Shown here piece by piece: positions 38,558 to 49,990 of a stretch of 64,000 nt of DNA. This DNA is from Rotaria socialis (Eukaryota; Rotifera; Eurotatoria; Philodinida; Philodinidae): the NCBI GenBank assembly GCA_905331475.1, contig CAJNYU010004051.1, positions 354,160 to 418,159 of the forward strand. The letters run 5' to 3'. Position 1 is the stretch's first letter. Each line of letters opens with the position of its first letter. The translations under genes and the position numbers were made by a program. Under the pieces are notes generated by a model that worked only from the letters and a program-made list of their open reading frames with translations, was not told where the DNA came from and did no database searches.

Positions 38558-39310
38558 CATGTTGTTAAAACCGTATCAGTTTTAGTGGTAAACCATGGCA
38601 TTTCTAAAACCAGGCGATTTACCGCGGTTAACCACCGGTTTTAAGTGATATCACGGTTCTTCACATATTGCACCGGTCAACTGCGGTTCATCAGTAGTTT
38701 TTCTGTTGAAGAAAAGATGGTGAATTGTGTGGAACGAAAAAAAAAGCAAGTATATATACATGTACTCGTCGATCTTCCGCTTATTTTCTTGCTCGAGTAA
38801 GAAAAGAGTATCGGGTTCATTTTAGAATTTAATTGTTTTTCACATAAATTTACATATTTGCTTTGTCGTTTAAAAAATGAATATTTTAATATTCATTTCT
38901 TCTTTAGATTAGTTTTTTAAATTTAATTTCAAAATTAATGATTAAAAAATCTTTTAGATTAAGTTTTGTCTGTTACAGTTTTAGATCTATTTTTTCACAT
39001 TTAATATTAAATTAATTTCTGTTAAATGTCACTTTTTTTTATTAAGTATTTAATATTTCTTTCAATATAATTTTTTGTTTGTTTGCATTGTTTTAGGTGA
39101 AATAAATTAGGTTAATTCAAAAATGATTGTTAAATTTAAAACAAATATGGACAAGAAGAAGGTTCGAACAGTTTCGTTTAGCTGCGATTCAACAGGAAAA
39201 AGCTAGCGATTTGTGGTGGTTTACCGAACAAAACCACCGGTTCAGCGCAGTTTTCGGAGCCGGTAACAGGACCAGTAAAACCGCGGTTTTTGCCCAGTTT
39301 TCATCACATG
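38558..39310. mobile_element. Probable element with CCGGTTTT-rich ends
   Basis: Both ends carry clusters of AAAACCG, ACCGGTT and CCGCGGT motifs in opposite orientation: about 38562-38700 on the left and about 39215-39305 on the right. The outermost bases read CATGTTGTTAAAACCG and, on the other strand, CATGTGATGAAAACTGG. The middle is plain A/T-rich DNA. This end structure is seen in non-autonomous hAT-like elements, but no clear target duplication is visible. A related fragment lies at about 55742-55800. Confidence 0.5.
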
Positions 39311-39659
39311 GGAATGTTATTTGAAAATAATTAAATAAAATATATATTGATTTGAAGAAAGCATACAATTAATTATATGCTAATTAGCCTTAGAATAATT
39401 TTTTAAATTAAATTTATTAATCATGATAAGAAAATATGAATATTTATTTAAATATTTGTGAAGATAAATAAATAATTAAAGAAAAAACATAGAGAAAATT
39501 GACCTTTACTTTTATTTTAGTCACATGAATATTTTTATGAGATAAGAAGAAAAATGTTGTAAAACAGATAATAAATAAAAGTTAAGTCAAGTTACATAAT
39601 TTATTAAAAGTCGAATATGTTTCACATAGAAAATTTATTTTAGATTAGAAAATACAATT
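39311..39659. other. Upstream region of the ammonium transporter
   Basis: A/T-rich, nothing specific recognised. Confidence 0.5.
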
Positions 39660-41270
39660 ATGTTACATACAAATGAAACAACCGATTGTATAAATACAGG
39701 TGATACAACATGGGTTTTAATATCATCAATATTAGTTTTATCAATGATGCCAGCTTTGGCTTTTTTTGAAGGTTTATGTTCGTTTTTTTTAATTTGAAAT
39801 AAATTGTTTTATTAAATATTTTAGCTGGTTTATTAAAAAGTATAAACACTGTTTCATTAGTAACTCAAATAATTGGCGGAGCATCAATATTATCAGTGAT
39901 GTGGCATTTGATTGGTTATACATTAGTTTTTGGGCATACATATAGAGGAATAATAGGAGATTTCGATAATATATTAATGCTTAATGTTCCATATGATAGT
40001 TGCTCTCGACATGCACCAAATATTCCTGCTGCTTTATTTGGATTTTTTCAAATGATGTTTGCAGCAATTTCACCATTATTAATAACAGGAGCATTCGCAG
40101 AAAGACTTAAATATAAAGCTTTTGTTATATTTATAATAGGTTGGGAATTATTTATTTATTATCCAGTTGCACATTGGATCTGGGGAGAAGGATGGTTAAA
40201 TACTAAATTTGAAGCACAGGTTAATGATTTTGTTTTGATTTAATCATTGAAATATCTTATTTATACATATATATACATATTTTACTAAATTAAGGATTTT
40301 GCAGGTGGAATTGTCATTCATACGACATCAGGTGTTTCAGCACTTATTTGTGGAATTGTTTTAGGACAAAGAAAAGATTTTGATAAATATGATGGAGAAT
40401 TTCCTCCATCAAATTTACCATTAGCAGCACTTGGAGGAGCACTTCTTTGGACAGCATGGTTTGGTTTTAATGCTGGTAGTGCTTTACAAAGTGGATCATT
40501 AGCTGTATCAACTGTTGTTGCGACGCAAAGATCAGCTGTTTGTAGTGGAGTTATTTGGTTGATTATATCATGGATAAGACATAAACCATCAGCTACAGCT
40601 GTTCTTAATGGTGTTATTGCTGGTTTAGCTGGTATTACACCTTCATCGGGTTATATCGATCCTCAATATGGAGCTGTTATTGGAGTTATTCTTGGATTTA
40701 CTTCTTATTCTAGTATATTATTATTTAAACAAAAATTACGTATTGATGATGCACTTGGTAAATTAATTTCTCGGAAAGAAAAACAACATATTATTTATTT
40801 TAGATGTATCAAGCGTTCATGGTGTGACAGGTATGATTGGTTCCATTGCAATCGGATTTTTTGGTCAAAAATCTTTTAATAAAGATGGCAAAGATGGTCT
40901 TCTATTTGGAAATCATAGTCCATATCTACTTGGAGTTCAAATCATGTCTGTTGTTGTTACTGGTTTATGGTCTGCTTTAATAACAATTATTTTATTGAAA
41001 ATTATTGATAAAATTGTTGGATTAAAAATTGAGCACGATGAAGAATTAGGTTTAGATGAAGAAGAACATGGAGAACAAGCTTATGGCTGGAGACATTCAC
41101 ATGTATCAGAAGCATTAACTGAAGAACAAATACATTCAATTATTCGTGGTTCTATTAATCATCATATACAAAATGAACAAAGAAGACTTTCACTTATTCC
41201 AACAAACAATAAACCAATAATAATAAGACGACCTCGTTCAGATATATCAAAATTAGAGGAAACTTTATAA
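39660..41270 (+). CDS. AMT: Ammonium transporter (AMT/MEP family)
   Basis: Membrane channel for ammonium in four exons. ATG at 39660 gives MLHTNETTDCINTGDTTWVL, then FFE|AGLLKSINTVS. The exon from about 39825 holds GFFQMMFAAISPLLITGAFAER (outer Phe gate) and PVAHWIW (first pore His). The third holds GGIVIHTTSGVSAL, WFGFNAGSAL (inner Phe gate) and GLAGITPSSGYIDP. The last, joined as ALG|DVSSVHGVTGMIGS, carries the second pore His and ends with the conserved regulatory tail segment EEEHGEQAYGW. Eleven membrane spans are expected and the length (about 480 residues) is normal. The residues forming the twin-His pore are present, so it should be functional. Animals do have AMTs, so nothing here proves foreign origin. 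Confidence 0.93.
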
Positions 41271-43091
41271 GTTTTACGTATTCTTAAAAGCACATATAAA
41301 TATACAAATTTCGTTTGAAAACTTTCTTCAAATTTTATTATTCTTGTTCGAAGTATAGAGTATAAATATATTTTATTCGATAAGAGAGAAAATAATATCT
41401 TAGTTTCTGCTCTCAGCTTTCAATATGTTCAACAATTACTTCGATCAACAAACATTCGCACTAAATTTATCATTATTAGTTCGAAAACTTTGATAGTTTT
41501 TAACAGAATAAATCATTGCCGTGAAAGAATAAATCAATAGAAGCAGCAAATAAAATTTGAATATTATACCGATGAAGCCTTTAAGAAATGACATGATATA
41601 GAATCCAATATGTAGCACTTTATTGTTCCATTAATGATTGATCTCATCGAATATTTAGAATTGAATAGATAAAAAGACAAAATTTCTAGATAATTCATAT
41701 AAAAAACATAGAAAGTCCGATCTAAATTGAAGTGGACAAGATTTCGATATGCAATGTTAAATGATACTTATAGTGATAAAAAAATTGTATCAATCAAATA
41801 ATTAAAAATTTGCATTTCTCTTTGAATAAATGTACGATGTTTTCTCTTCATAGAAAGAGTATTTCAAAACAAATGATCTTGTCTATGTTGAAAAGCTAAA
41901 TTAATCTATTTAGACTTGAGTAATAGTAGAATTAGATAAATAATATAATATAATAGCTAATAAAGTGCTTCAGTAGTGCAGAATATTAAAACTATCTAAT
42001 TCTCAAATAATTCATTATTGACACATAATCTATAGAATATTCGGCAATAACACAGACTTGACTGATGACATTTAGTTTATATTGTTATTGGAAAGAATCG
42101 TTAGTCAATCATGATTTATGTCAGCCAACGCTAATATTCATTCGAGATCTACGTCGCAGTATGTCGATAATAAACATTTTTATCTTTTCTTGAAATTAAG
42201 AAAAAATCTAATTTTTATATGAAATAGTTCGTTTCAATATGTTTTTCATCGATTTATTTGTGGAAAAATTAGCTTTTTGTTGTTGTATCACTATTCTATC
42301 AGAGCTAGAATGGCATCTTTAAGTCATTTTATTTTCATGAAGTCAATCAAATATTATTTCAAGTTTTTAAATCTATCTTTACGATTATGATAAAAATGGC
42401 AACGATCTACTTTCAACGAGCGTATCTTTTAGAAGCGATTGACAATTTTAGTCTCAGTTGATAAATAGAAATCTGTTTATCGTTTAGAAGGTTTTTAATC
42501 TTTTCACTTTATTTTAATTGATAATTTTTATTTCGATCAAATCATTAATTACAGAGTTAATTTAACTCGTACTTTCTCTAGTTTCAGTAGCAAAGAAATA
42601 TATAATTAAACAGATGAATGATTCAAATTCCTCAATAAAGTGCACCTTTAGTTAAAGAAGAAATTAAACAAATTCTGAATACGATATTATGAAAGAATCA
42701 AAATTTAGGAATAATCCGGAAATATTTTTCAGAGGTTAGTACTCTGGATTCTTTCTTTGCATCTTAATTTACTGTAAATTTTATTAATCATTTGTTCTGA
42801 CATGTCTTTTATTCTTTTTCCAAATTAATCATATATGACACTTCGAATCGTAGAGATAATCGAAATCTCGACTAATTTACTCAACTTGTTGTTATTTATT
42901 TTGTTAATTAATTTAGTTTTACTTTAGTTCGATTTTTATCTTTGCTCCATTTAGAAATCTTTAAAATAAAATAAATCACTATTTGTAAAATATTAATAAT
43001 GAACAGTATAACAATATTGAATAATAATAACTGTTGAAACAAGAAAAAGAACACAATTCCTTTTCATATAAATTACACCAACCAAACGCTG
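41271..43091. other. 1.8-kb gene-free stretch
   Basis: A/T-rich; no open frame, repeat or RNA gene recognised. It separates the intron-rich left part from the less A/T-rich, repeat-rich right part. Confidence 0.55.
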
Positions 43092-44684
43092 ATGATGATC
43101 ATCATCCGACATCGAACGATCATCATCAGATCTCGGAAGATATTTGTTTTTTGTCGTTCGTTTATGTATCTCTACGTTTTTTTCTTTGTTCTTTGCATTT
43201 TGTCTTGGTACAGCCGCCTTACCTGTATCGATGCATATTACTTACTGAATATTAAAAAGAAAACCTCATCTTTTTTTAAAACAAACATGAATAATGAAAA
43301 TTCTTACTATTATTTCCATTCGCATTCTTTAACAATGATTATATTGGTTGCTACATTAATAAATGTTATTTTATATATTCCTTATTACTTTTATCAATGT
43401 TTGCTCTCAGCTTTAGCAACAGTGAGTGTTGGTGATATTTACACTGTTCAAAATGATGATGATATTATATTAGAAAAGCAACAACAAATGAAGGCTATGA
43501 AACAAAAATGGTTCTATATGCCACCTGTATTAAAGGAGTTGACATCTTCATTTCTTTTTCCAACGGAAATTATTGCAATATTGAAGCTAAAATTTGGTGG
43601 TTATGTTAAGACGTCAAAAAATTCACTTGATCAACTGGCACATACACTTAACGATCTTGATTTTTGTTATGCAACACTAAATAAAGTTAGCCGCTCATTT
43701 GCACTTGTTATTCAACAGCTTCCTCAACCGTTAAAAGATTCTGTATGTATATTTTATCTTGTTCTTCGTGGTCTTGATAGTGTTGAAGATGATATGACAT
43801 ATCCTCAAGATAAAAAGATTTTCTTATTACATACTTTTTATAGTAATTTATTAATTGATAATTGGTCAATAAAAGATGTCGGTGATACAGAAGACTATCG
43901 AATATTATTGGATAATTTCGGTAAAGTCATTAACGTTTTTAAATTACTTGATAAAAATGATCAGTCTATTATATCGAATATTACTCTTCAAATGGGAACT
44001 GGAATGGCAGAATATGTTGGTAAGATTGACTCAATAGAAACGCTAACCAGTTATAATTTATATTGCCACTATGTTGCTGGTCTTGTTGGTCATGGATTAT
44101 CAGCTCTCTTCGTTAATAGTGGTTTAGAAGATACTGATCTATGTGTACATAAACATCTCAGCAATAGTATGGGACTCTTCTTACAAAAAACAAACATAAT
44201 TCGGGATTATCTCGAAGATCTAAAAGCTGGTAGAACTTGGTGGCCCAAAGAAATTTGGCAAAACTATGCAGCTTATCTTGATGAATTCGCTAAAACACCT
44301 AATTGTGAAAAGAGTCTTGAATGCTTAAATCATATGGTGCTGGATTCTTTTAATCATGTCCCTGATGTGATCAACTATCTTAGCAGATTAAAACATCGTA
44401 AAGTGTTAGAATTTTGTGCTATTCCACAAGTGATGGCAATGGCTACTCTTGTTGAGTTATATAACAATCCGTCAGTATTTACATCGGTTGTAAAAATACG
44501 CAAAGGACTCACTTGTAAATTAATGCTGAATTGTTCAACATTGAATGAAGTCCTTCATTGGATTTATTTCTTTATCACAAAAATTGAACAAAAAATACCA
44601 AAGCAACCTAGTGTTAACGCTCATCGTATGCAAGAAGTAGTTGATCAAGTGAAAAATCTATGTGATGTAAATTCAAAAATTTAA
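43092..44684 (+). CDS. FDFT1: Squalene synthase (farnesyl-diphosphate farnesyltransferase)
   Basis: Condenses two farnesyl diphosphates to squalene via presqualene diphosphate at the ER membrane. Intronless. Conserved segments in order: NKVSRSFALVIQQLP, FYLVLRGLDSVEDDMT (first Asp-rich motif), MGTGMAEYV, YCHYVAGLVGHGLSALF, GLFLQKTNIIRDYLEDLKAG (second Asp-rich motif), INYLSRLKHRKVLEFCAIPQ and VKIRKGLTCKLM. The catalytic part is complete. The C terminus ends soon after the last helix (LCDVNSKI) and lacks the usual C-terminal membrane anchor. Instead the N terminus, about 150 residues longer than usual, carries two hydrophobic segments (about residues 18-40 and 80-115). The first ATG (43092) gives 530 residues; an ATG at about 43287 would drop the first segment only. 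Absence of introns, unlike most neighbours, suggests a retrocopy or acquired gene. Confidence 0.93.
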   Translation: MMIIIRHRTIIIRSRKIFVFCRSFMYLYVFFFVLCILSWYSRLTCIDAYYLLNIKKKTSSFFKTNMNNENSYYYFHSHSLTMIILVATLINVILYIPYYFYQCLLSALATVSVGDIYTVQNDDDIILEKQQQMKAMKQKWFYMPPVLKELTSSFLFPTEIIAILKLKFGGYVKTSKNSLDQLAHTLNDLDFCYATLNKVSRSFALVIQQLPQPLKDSVCIFYLVLRGLDSVEDDMTYPQDKKIFLLHTFYSNLLIDNWSIKDVGDTEDYRILLDNFGKVINVFKLLDKNDQSIISNITLQMGTGMAEYVGKIDSIETLTSYNLYCHYVAGLVGHGLSALFVNSGLEDTDLCVHKHLSNSMGLFLQKTNIIRDYLEDLKAGRTWWPKEIWQNYAAYLDEFAKTPNCEKSLECLNHMVLDSFNHVPDVINYLSRLKHRKVLEFCAIPQVMAMATLVELYNNPSVFTSVVKIRKGLTCKLMLNCSTLNEVLHWIYFFITKIEQKIPKQPSVNAHRMQEVVDQVKNLCDVNSKI

Positions 44685-45508
44685 CTGCTTTCTCTAATAA
44701 AAATACTTGTCAACTTAATTCTGTATCAATCAGAAGCTCTATAAAACATATATTTTCTTTATAAAAAAATAAATAGATGTGTAAAATCTGTTTTGCATAA
44801 CAATAATAGATTTTCTTTGGTGTTATCTGTCTGTTGTTTGTTGTTTGTTAAATTAGCAAATAATTCTAAGAAACGTTTGACAAATTTAGATCTGATTATA
44901 TGATTAAAACGTATTATTAGTCCCTTTGGATATTGAGAAAGGTAAGATATTATTTTATGAAAATATTAGGCAGCGACAAGTGTATGAGTATATGTATATT
45001 GATTCTGATGGCGCCTAGAATTAAACATATTTACATGTAATTACCAATTGATACTCATACGACACAAGAGGGCATATATAAATATATGGATGCACAGAAA
45101 TTTTTCTTTTTCTTTTCGTGTATATTTTACCATATGAACGAATAAGCCTCGCATTCTTGTTAAGTTTATTTAAATACATATTACATTGGCATCGTAACTC
45201 CTACATGAAGTATTCTATTGAATAGTTACATCTACATGATCTACAATGAAAAGTGTTGTGATCTGTGTATGCACACACAGATCATTAGTATCATCTATCT
45301 CAATAGCGCTATCTTTCTTTCTCCTGTTTTCCTCCACACATTATTACATATTCTTTATCTCATTGGAGATAATTGAATACGAGTATATCTGTCCCTGTTA
45401 TTGGTTTCAGTTCTTGTTTATTATTGTTAAAGTGTATGTTATCGAACCTGCTAATAAAGAAGTGAAAGTACACTTTAACAAGAAGAAAGTATAATTATAT
45501 AATTCAGG
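44685..45508. other. Convergent intergenic region
   Basis: Lies between the 3' ends of squalene synthase and the ART-TPR gene. An 82-codon plus frame (45246-45494) shows no motif. Confidence 0.5.
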
Positions 45509-47626
45509 TCAGAATTTTTGACGAAGTTCATCGAGGAACTCTTGATTATCTTTTACTTCCAAATGGTCAGGTTCAAATACTTGTCGTGCAATATTAACTG
45601 CGTGCTGTGCATGCTCAGCAGCTTCTTTATATCGATGAAGACTATCTAATACTGTTGCTATGTTGCGGTAAGTTACGATTAGCGATGGGTGGTTGGCTGG
45701 AAGAGATCTTTGTTTGATTTCAAGTGTTTTCTCAAGAAACAAAAGTGCCTTCGAATAGTCTTTTCTCGACTGATGAATCCCACTGATATTGCTATACGTG
45801 GTAGCCAATGATGGGTGACGTGGTGAAAGATGATTGAGCTTGATTTCCAGTGCACGTTCATAGTATTCTAGTGCTTCGTCGAATTTGTCTTGCTGTTTAA
45901 GAACGAGACCAATATTATTGTAATGGGTAGCAATCTGAAGTTGATCAGGTTGAGTGACGTGATGATCAATGTTGAGCGCACGCTGGAAATATTCTAGAGC
46001 TACGTTGAGGTCACCTTGCTTTTTGTATATACTACCCATATTTGAATAGGTTGAAGACAATGAAGGATCATCTGGCAATAGATAGGTCAGACTGATATCA
46101 AGAGATTGCTTGTAGTGAGTAAGAGCATCTGTTAGATCGCCGTTCTCGTCGCTTATGCATCCAAGTTGATGATGACAGACAGCAATCGTTCTTGCGTCGC
46201 TATCAGATGTTGAATTGAGTAGTGCTATAGAAACTTCCTTGGCCTTGTCAAATTTACCCATTTTGATCATTAGTTGACTCAATCGATACCATCCAGTTCC
46301 CGGTCCAATCTCCTTTCTGAGACGTTCTGTGAGACGATTCAATTGTTCGTCCTTATCACCTGTCAATATTAGTTCCACTTGCCATAGACCATTTTCGATT
46401 TGTTCTATCTCACCAATACGAAATACGGTATGCATCGAGAAAAGTACCTCTTTTTCAGATTCTGCATAATAACTAATGTTGTCCAATTGAGCGAATGGAG
46501 TCGACGTCAGCGCGCAATTGATCTCCAATCGAAACAGAATCGCTGCCAAATCAGGATTATGTTGTGCCATTTTGGCGAATTGAAGAGAAACTCGTCGATC
46601 GATACTTGTCGATAAGAAATTGTTGAATGAAAGTAGACCACCTTTGCTCTGTTGAACTCTTTCGAATTCATCTTGTAACATGCCCTGACCACGATAAACA
46701 GTTAGTGAATAAGGATTGTCGGATGCTGAATGGAGCTGTCGAAGTTGTACCTGTAGATCGCGTATGAAAAAACTCATCTTGATAATGATTTCGATATCTT
46801 GGGTACGAAGCGCTTTGTTCAACATGGAATAAGCGAAACATTCACGAGTATACCACCATATAGGTGAATGTTGCTCATACATTTCTTTAAATTCGTCGAT
46901 GATCTTCAATTCAGTAGTGTTGCCAACGTACTGGCTCCGGCAAAACTCTATCAGTTGCCTTTTTAGATTGCCTTCGTCTTTTAATTCGACAAGAATCTCT
47001 TTGAGAAGTTGAGAGTACATGAATGATTGATCGAGTTCATTCAAATTTTTGTTCAATGGATTCATCGCAGCGAGGACACTAATGGGTATTAAATTTCTAT
47101 CACATTGTTGAGTATCTCGTTTAAGTGCATGGCAAATGAGTTCGATCTGCGTAAAAACTCCTTTCACCTTGCTCCATTCATTTATCCACAATTCATGCTT
47201 TGACTTATTAGCACAAAACACATAGATCGAATCGAGTTTGGATATACCTTGAATGTGTGGTACAATTGTTTGAGCAAGAGCACCCGATACGATTATAAAT
47301 ATTTTTTCATCCTTTATTTGAATTAGGTAATCGATACAGGAGTTGGTATTCGTGAATGTTTTTATCGTGTTGACAATATTTCGTAAGCTATTAATAGACT
47401 TTTGATAGTCACCATTGGTCTCATTTATATTCGAATCCAACCAAATAACAATACAATTCTCGATCAATCGAGTTGTAGAATGATTTGAGACGATGTTCAC
47501 TGTCATAGGCTTCTCTTGTTTACTGCCATTATGAACAGAAGTTGAACTTTTTTTAAAGTTGCTAGCAGAGACAGTGTTCGGTTTTTTCGTTAAAGTGGTG
47601 TTCATTTTGAAACTTTTATGCGCCAT
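45509..47626 (-). CDS. ADP-ribosyltransferase with TPR repeats, intronless
   Basis: A 705-residue single-exon protein with three parts. Residues about 50-165 form an α/β domain (CIVIWLDSN, IFIIVSGALAQ, IYVFCANKSKHE) that looks like a Rossmann- or receiver-type fold; I cannot name it. Residues about 205-420 are an arginine-specific-type ADP-ribosyltransferase with the R-S-E triad: Arg in TVYRGQGM, Ser-Thr-Ser in NNFLSTSIDRR, and the ExE motif in ESEKEVLF. From about residue 445 to the end are six or so kinesin-light-chain-like tetratricopeptide repeats (for example ATHYNNIGLVLKQQDKFDEALEYYERAL). The catalytic residues are intact. No signal peptide is seen, so it is probably intracellular. ART-TPR proteins of this layout form a large family in bdelloids; their target is unknown to me. 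Third codon positions are visibly less A/T-rich than in genes on the left. Confidence 0.92.
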   Translation of the reverse strand: MAHKSFKMNTTLTKKPNTVSASNFKKSSTSVHNGSKQEKPMTVNIVSNHSTTRLIENCIVIWLDSNINETNGDYQKSINSLRNIVNTIKTFTNTNSCIDYLIQIKDEKIFIIVSGALAQTIVPHIQGISKLDSIYVFCANKSKHELWINEWSKVKGVFTQIELICHALKRDTQQCDRNLIPISVLAAMNPLNKNLNELDQSFMYSQLLKEILVELKDEGNLKRQLIEFCRSQYVGNTTELKIIDEFKEMYEQHSPIWWYTRECFAYSMLNKALRTQDIEIIIKMSFFIRDLQVQLRQLHSASDNPYSLTVYRGQGMLQDEFERVQQSKGGLLSFNNFLSTSIDRRVSLQFAKMAQHNPDLAAILFRLEINCALTSTPFAQLDNISYYAESEKEVLFSMHTVFRIGEIEQIENGLWQVELILTGDKDEQLNRLTERLRKEIGPGTGWYRLSQLMIKMGKFDKAKEVSIALLNSTSDSDARTIAVCHHQLGCISDENGDLTDALTHYKQSLDISLTYLLPDDPSLSSTYSNMGSIYKKQGDLNVALEYFQRALNIDHHVTQPDQLQIATHYNNIGLVLKQQDKFDEALEYYERALEIKLNHLSPRHPSLATTYSNISGIHQSRKDYSKALLFLEKTLEIKQRSLPANHPSLIVTYRNIATVLDSLHRYKEAAEHAQHAVNIARQVFEPDHLEVKDNQEFLDELRQKF

Positions 47627-48396
47627 TCTATACTATTTATCAATGCAATTCAATGGATAGTATTTTTCTTTTACCTTTTTAGTATATTTTATTGTTTTGA
47701 TTTAAAAAGAATGAAAATCTTATCACATGTGCTTTTTTTCTTTGTCATCTGAAGTGAAAACTTTCTTTTTATTCCTGTCATGAATACTATTGTGTAGCGT
47801 TGCTGTGTGTTGCTTTTCAATTAGCATAGCTTTTATTAGAGGCGGTAAAGTAAACACGATCGCATCAGGTCGTAGAAATCAGGAAGCAACTGAGCTCTGC
47901 TGTCGGGTGAAACGCAGAACTCCTGAAATGTTTCTATCACGCATTTAAATTAAAACGTCATTCACACGATTTATTATTACACCTTTATTAATTGTACCGT
48001 TAGATTTTGCACTCGAAAGGTAGTTCAATATTATCATACTGTCTTTCACACCATAAACTTATATCATTATGACTATACTGCCATGAGTGTATGTTTACTG
48101 CTATCTTTATAGTCTTTCAAGTAGATTTTTATGGTTGTAACTGAACATACGTATATAGGTCCACAGCGAAATCCTTGTGAGTATATTTTGACAAGCAAAT
48201 ACTTATATGCCAGCAACTTTATACCTGTACTCTGATTGTTATATACCCCCTCTCTTTTCCTTTATTACTGATATGATTTGTGGACGATCCTGTTTCACTT
48301 TGTAAAGCCTGAAAGAGGAATAATAGGCAATATTATTAGAAGTTTATTAAAAAGTAAAATATTAAAACTACAGTCAAAATATTTTCAGCAGTTTTT
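47627..48396. other. Intergenic, upstream of ART-TPR
   Basis: No gene recognised. A patch of higher G+C at about 47840-47940 is unexplained. Confidence 0.45.
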
Positions 48397-49660
48397 TTAA
48401 GATTCTTGAAATGGTTTACAGAACAAACCAATTGTATAATATTTAAAATCTTTATCGACAATAACAACTGTAACACTGAGATAAGCAACTTGCTTGTATT
48501 TATCGCACCAGAAATCTGGTGATATCGACAAACATCTACTATTGTATGGCTCCTGTAGTAAATCTTTAATACGTTGACGACAGGATCTTGAAGCAGATTG
48601 TATATGAGTAGATATTACTGTTCGACCACGAAGAATATCATTGACATCAATATTTCCATAAATACTTCCTAAGACAGTATATTCAATAAATATAAAATCA
48701 AAAAAGATGTATACCCAATCTGACGCACTCTTGTATAAGTTCTCTAAGACCATCATCATCAATTGTGGAAAAGGACGAATATCACTGCATACCCAACGTA
48801 CAATTAAATCTTTAATTACCTTCGATTGTTCATCACTTCATTTTTTACGAGCCAACATCCTTTTATCAATAGGTGTTTGTGTTGATATTTTCATATTACC
48901 ATCAATAACACATGAATGTTGCTTCAAATGAGTAGTTCCACTATTTGTCATAGACAAAAGTCTTTTTACATTTATTACAACTTGTAAATCCTATGATTCT
49001 TTCAAAACTACTGGTCTCTTTGTTGAGTTTTGCTGGAAATCCAAAAACAGACCAATGTGGAGCACCAGCTAATGATGCTCTATTCTCAACAATACAGTAT
49101 TTATGTTTTTCATGTTTTAATAAATAACTTATTCGTTCACTAGAATATGAGGAATTATTTGTATTTGATGACGATGATGATGAAGCATATACATTTGAAA
49201 AAGATGATGCACCATTTCCAAGGTCAATGATTCATGAGGACGAATACCGTAGGAATCGACCGGAAAGATGCGGAAAAGTCACTGTATCCGGTCGGAAAGC
49301 CCTGGAAAGCGCTGGAAAGTGGAAGCAGTTTCAAGTCGGAAATTGACGGATTTTTTTCCGGTGTATTCCGGGCATCTTCCAGCCGGAAAGCACAGGAACC
49401 TGACCGGAATCCATAGGAAAAAAATTCCGGCAATTTCCGACCGGAATACTGCTTCCGCTTTCCAGCGATTTCCCGTCCTTTCCGGCCGTTTCCCGCCGTA
49501 CCTCTACGACCTGGGTTGTATTTGATGATGTAGAAGTAGATAGAGAAGAAGACGTTGATAAAATTTGAATATCATCAATTGACATTGTTGATGAAATATA
49601 CGAGGCAGACGTTGACAAACGATGATAATGTTCAGTTGACATGGTTTTTTTAAATTGTTG
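48397..49660 (-). pseudogene. hAT-family transposase, decayed, with BED-type zinc finger
   Basis: On the minus strand the N-terminal part (from about 49640, Ser/Thr-rich) leads to a BED-like finger: APHWSVFGFP, SCNKCKKTF and, after a frame change, GTTHLKQHSC. Further on are DLIVRWVCSDIRPF, LGSIYGNIDVNDILRGR and SISPDFWCDKYKQVAYLSVT, typical of the middle of hAT transposases. It is dead. A GC-rich foldback interrupts the N-terminal region (49235-49512). A frame shift lies inside the finger (about 48945). A TGA lies shortly before DLIVRW (about 48841). The frame stops after KPFQES at 48397. The C-terminal catalytic half is missing. Confidence 0.82.
49235..49512. repeat. GC-rich foldback inserted in the hAT remnant
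   Basis: About 275 bases, much richer in G+C than the surroundings, built of CGGAAA/TTTCCG units. The two halves are inverted copies: GGAAGCAGT...CGGAAATTG on the left pairs with CAATTTCCG...ACTGCTTCC on the right. The flanking hAT reading resumes on both sides, so this is a later insertion. The boundary target duplication was not identified. Confidence 0.75.
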
Positions 49661-49924
49661 TGTATAAAAAATATAAAACATAAATATTTTCTATGCTTGG
49701 GCTAAAAAAACATCACTGTTTTCTTTATCGTCATTAAATAAAATTAATCATACATATTCTCTTTTCTTCTTTATTCATGCAATTCGTGCACTATTGTGGT
49801 CTAAAAATGTCCACCAATCATCAGAAACGAATTAAAAAGTGAACAAAATCATCAGTTTGTGGTGCCTTTTAATGTTTCAAGATGGTTACTGGAGAAATCA
49901 ATATCATTTCTCAGGTAGATCAGA

Positions 49925-49990
49925 TTTTCAAAATTCAGCCTGGACAGGTGGCCTGCCCTGACAGGCCAACAAGCGCTGGATCACTGCTTA
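49925..49990. repeat. Possible hAT terminal repeat
   Basis: Read on the minus strand the end is CAGTGATCCAGCGCTTGTTG, followed by a short palindrome (GGCCTG...CAGGCC). A CAGTG-type start and the position about 300 bases upstream of the transposase remnant suit a hAT terminus. The matching far end was not found. Confidence 0.45.

Noticed and set aside
49224-49525. Several overlapping frames on both strands
   Set aside because: They arise from the symmetrical GC-rich foldback, not from a gene; the hAT reading is interrupted by it.
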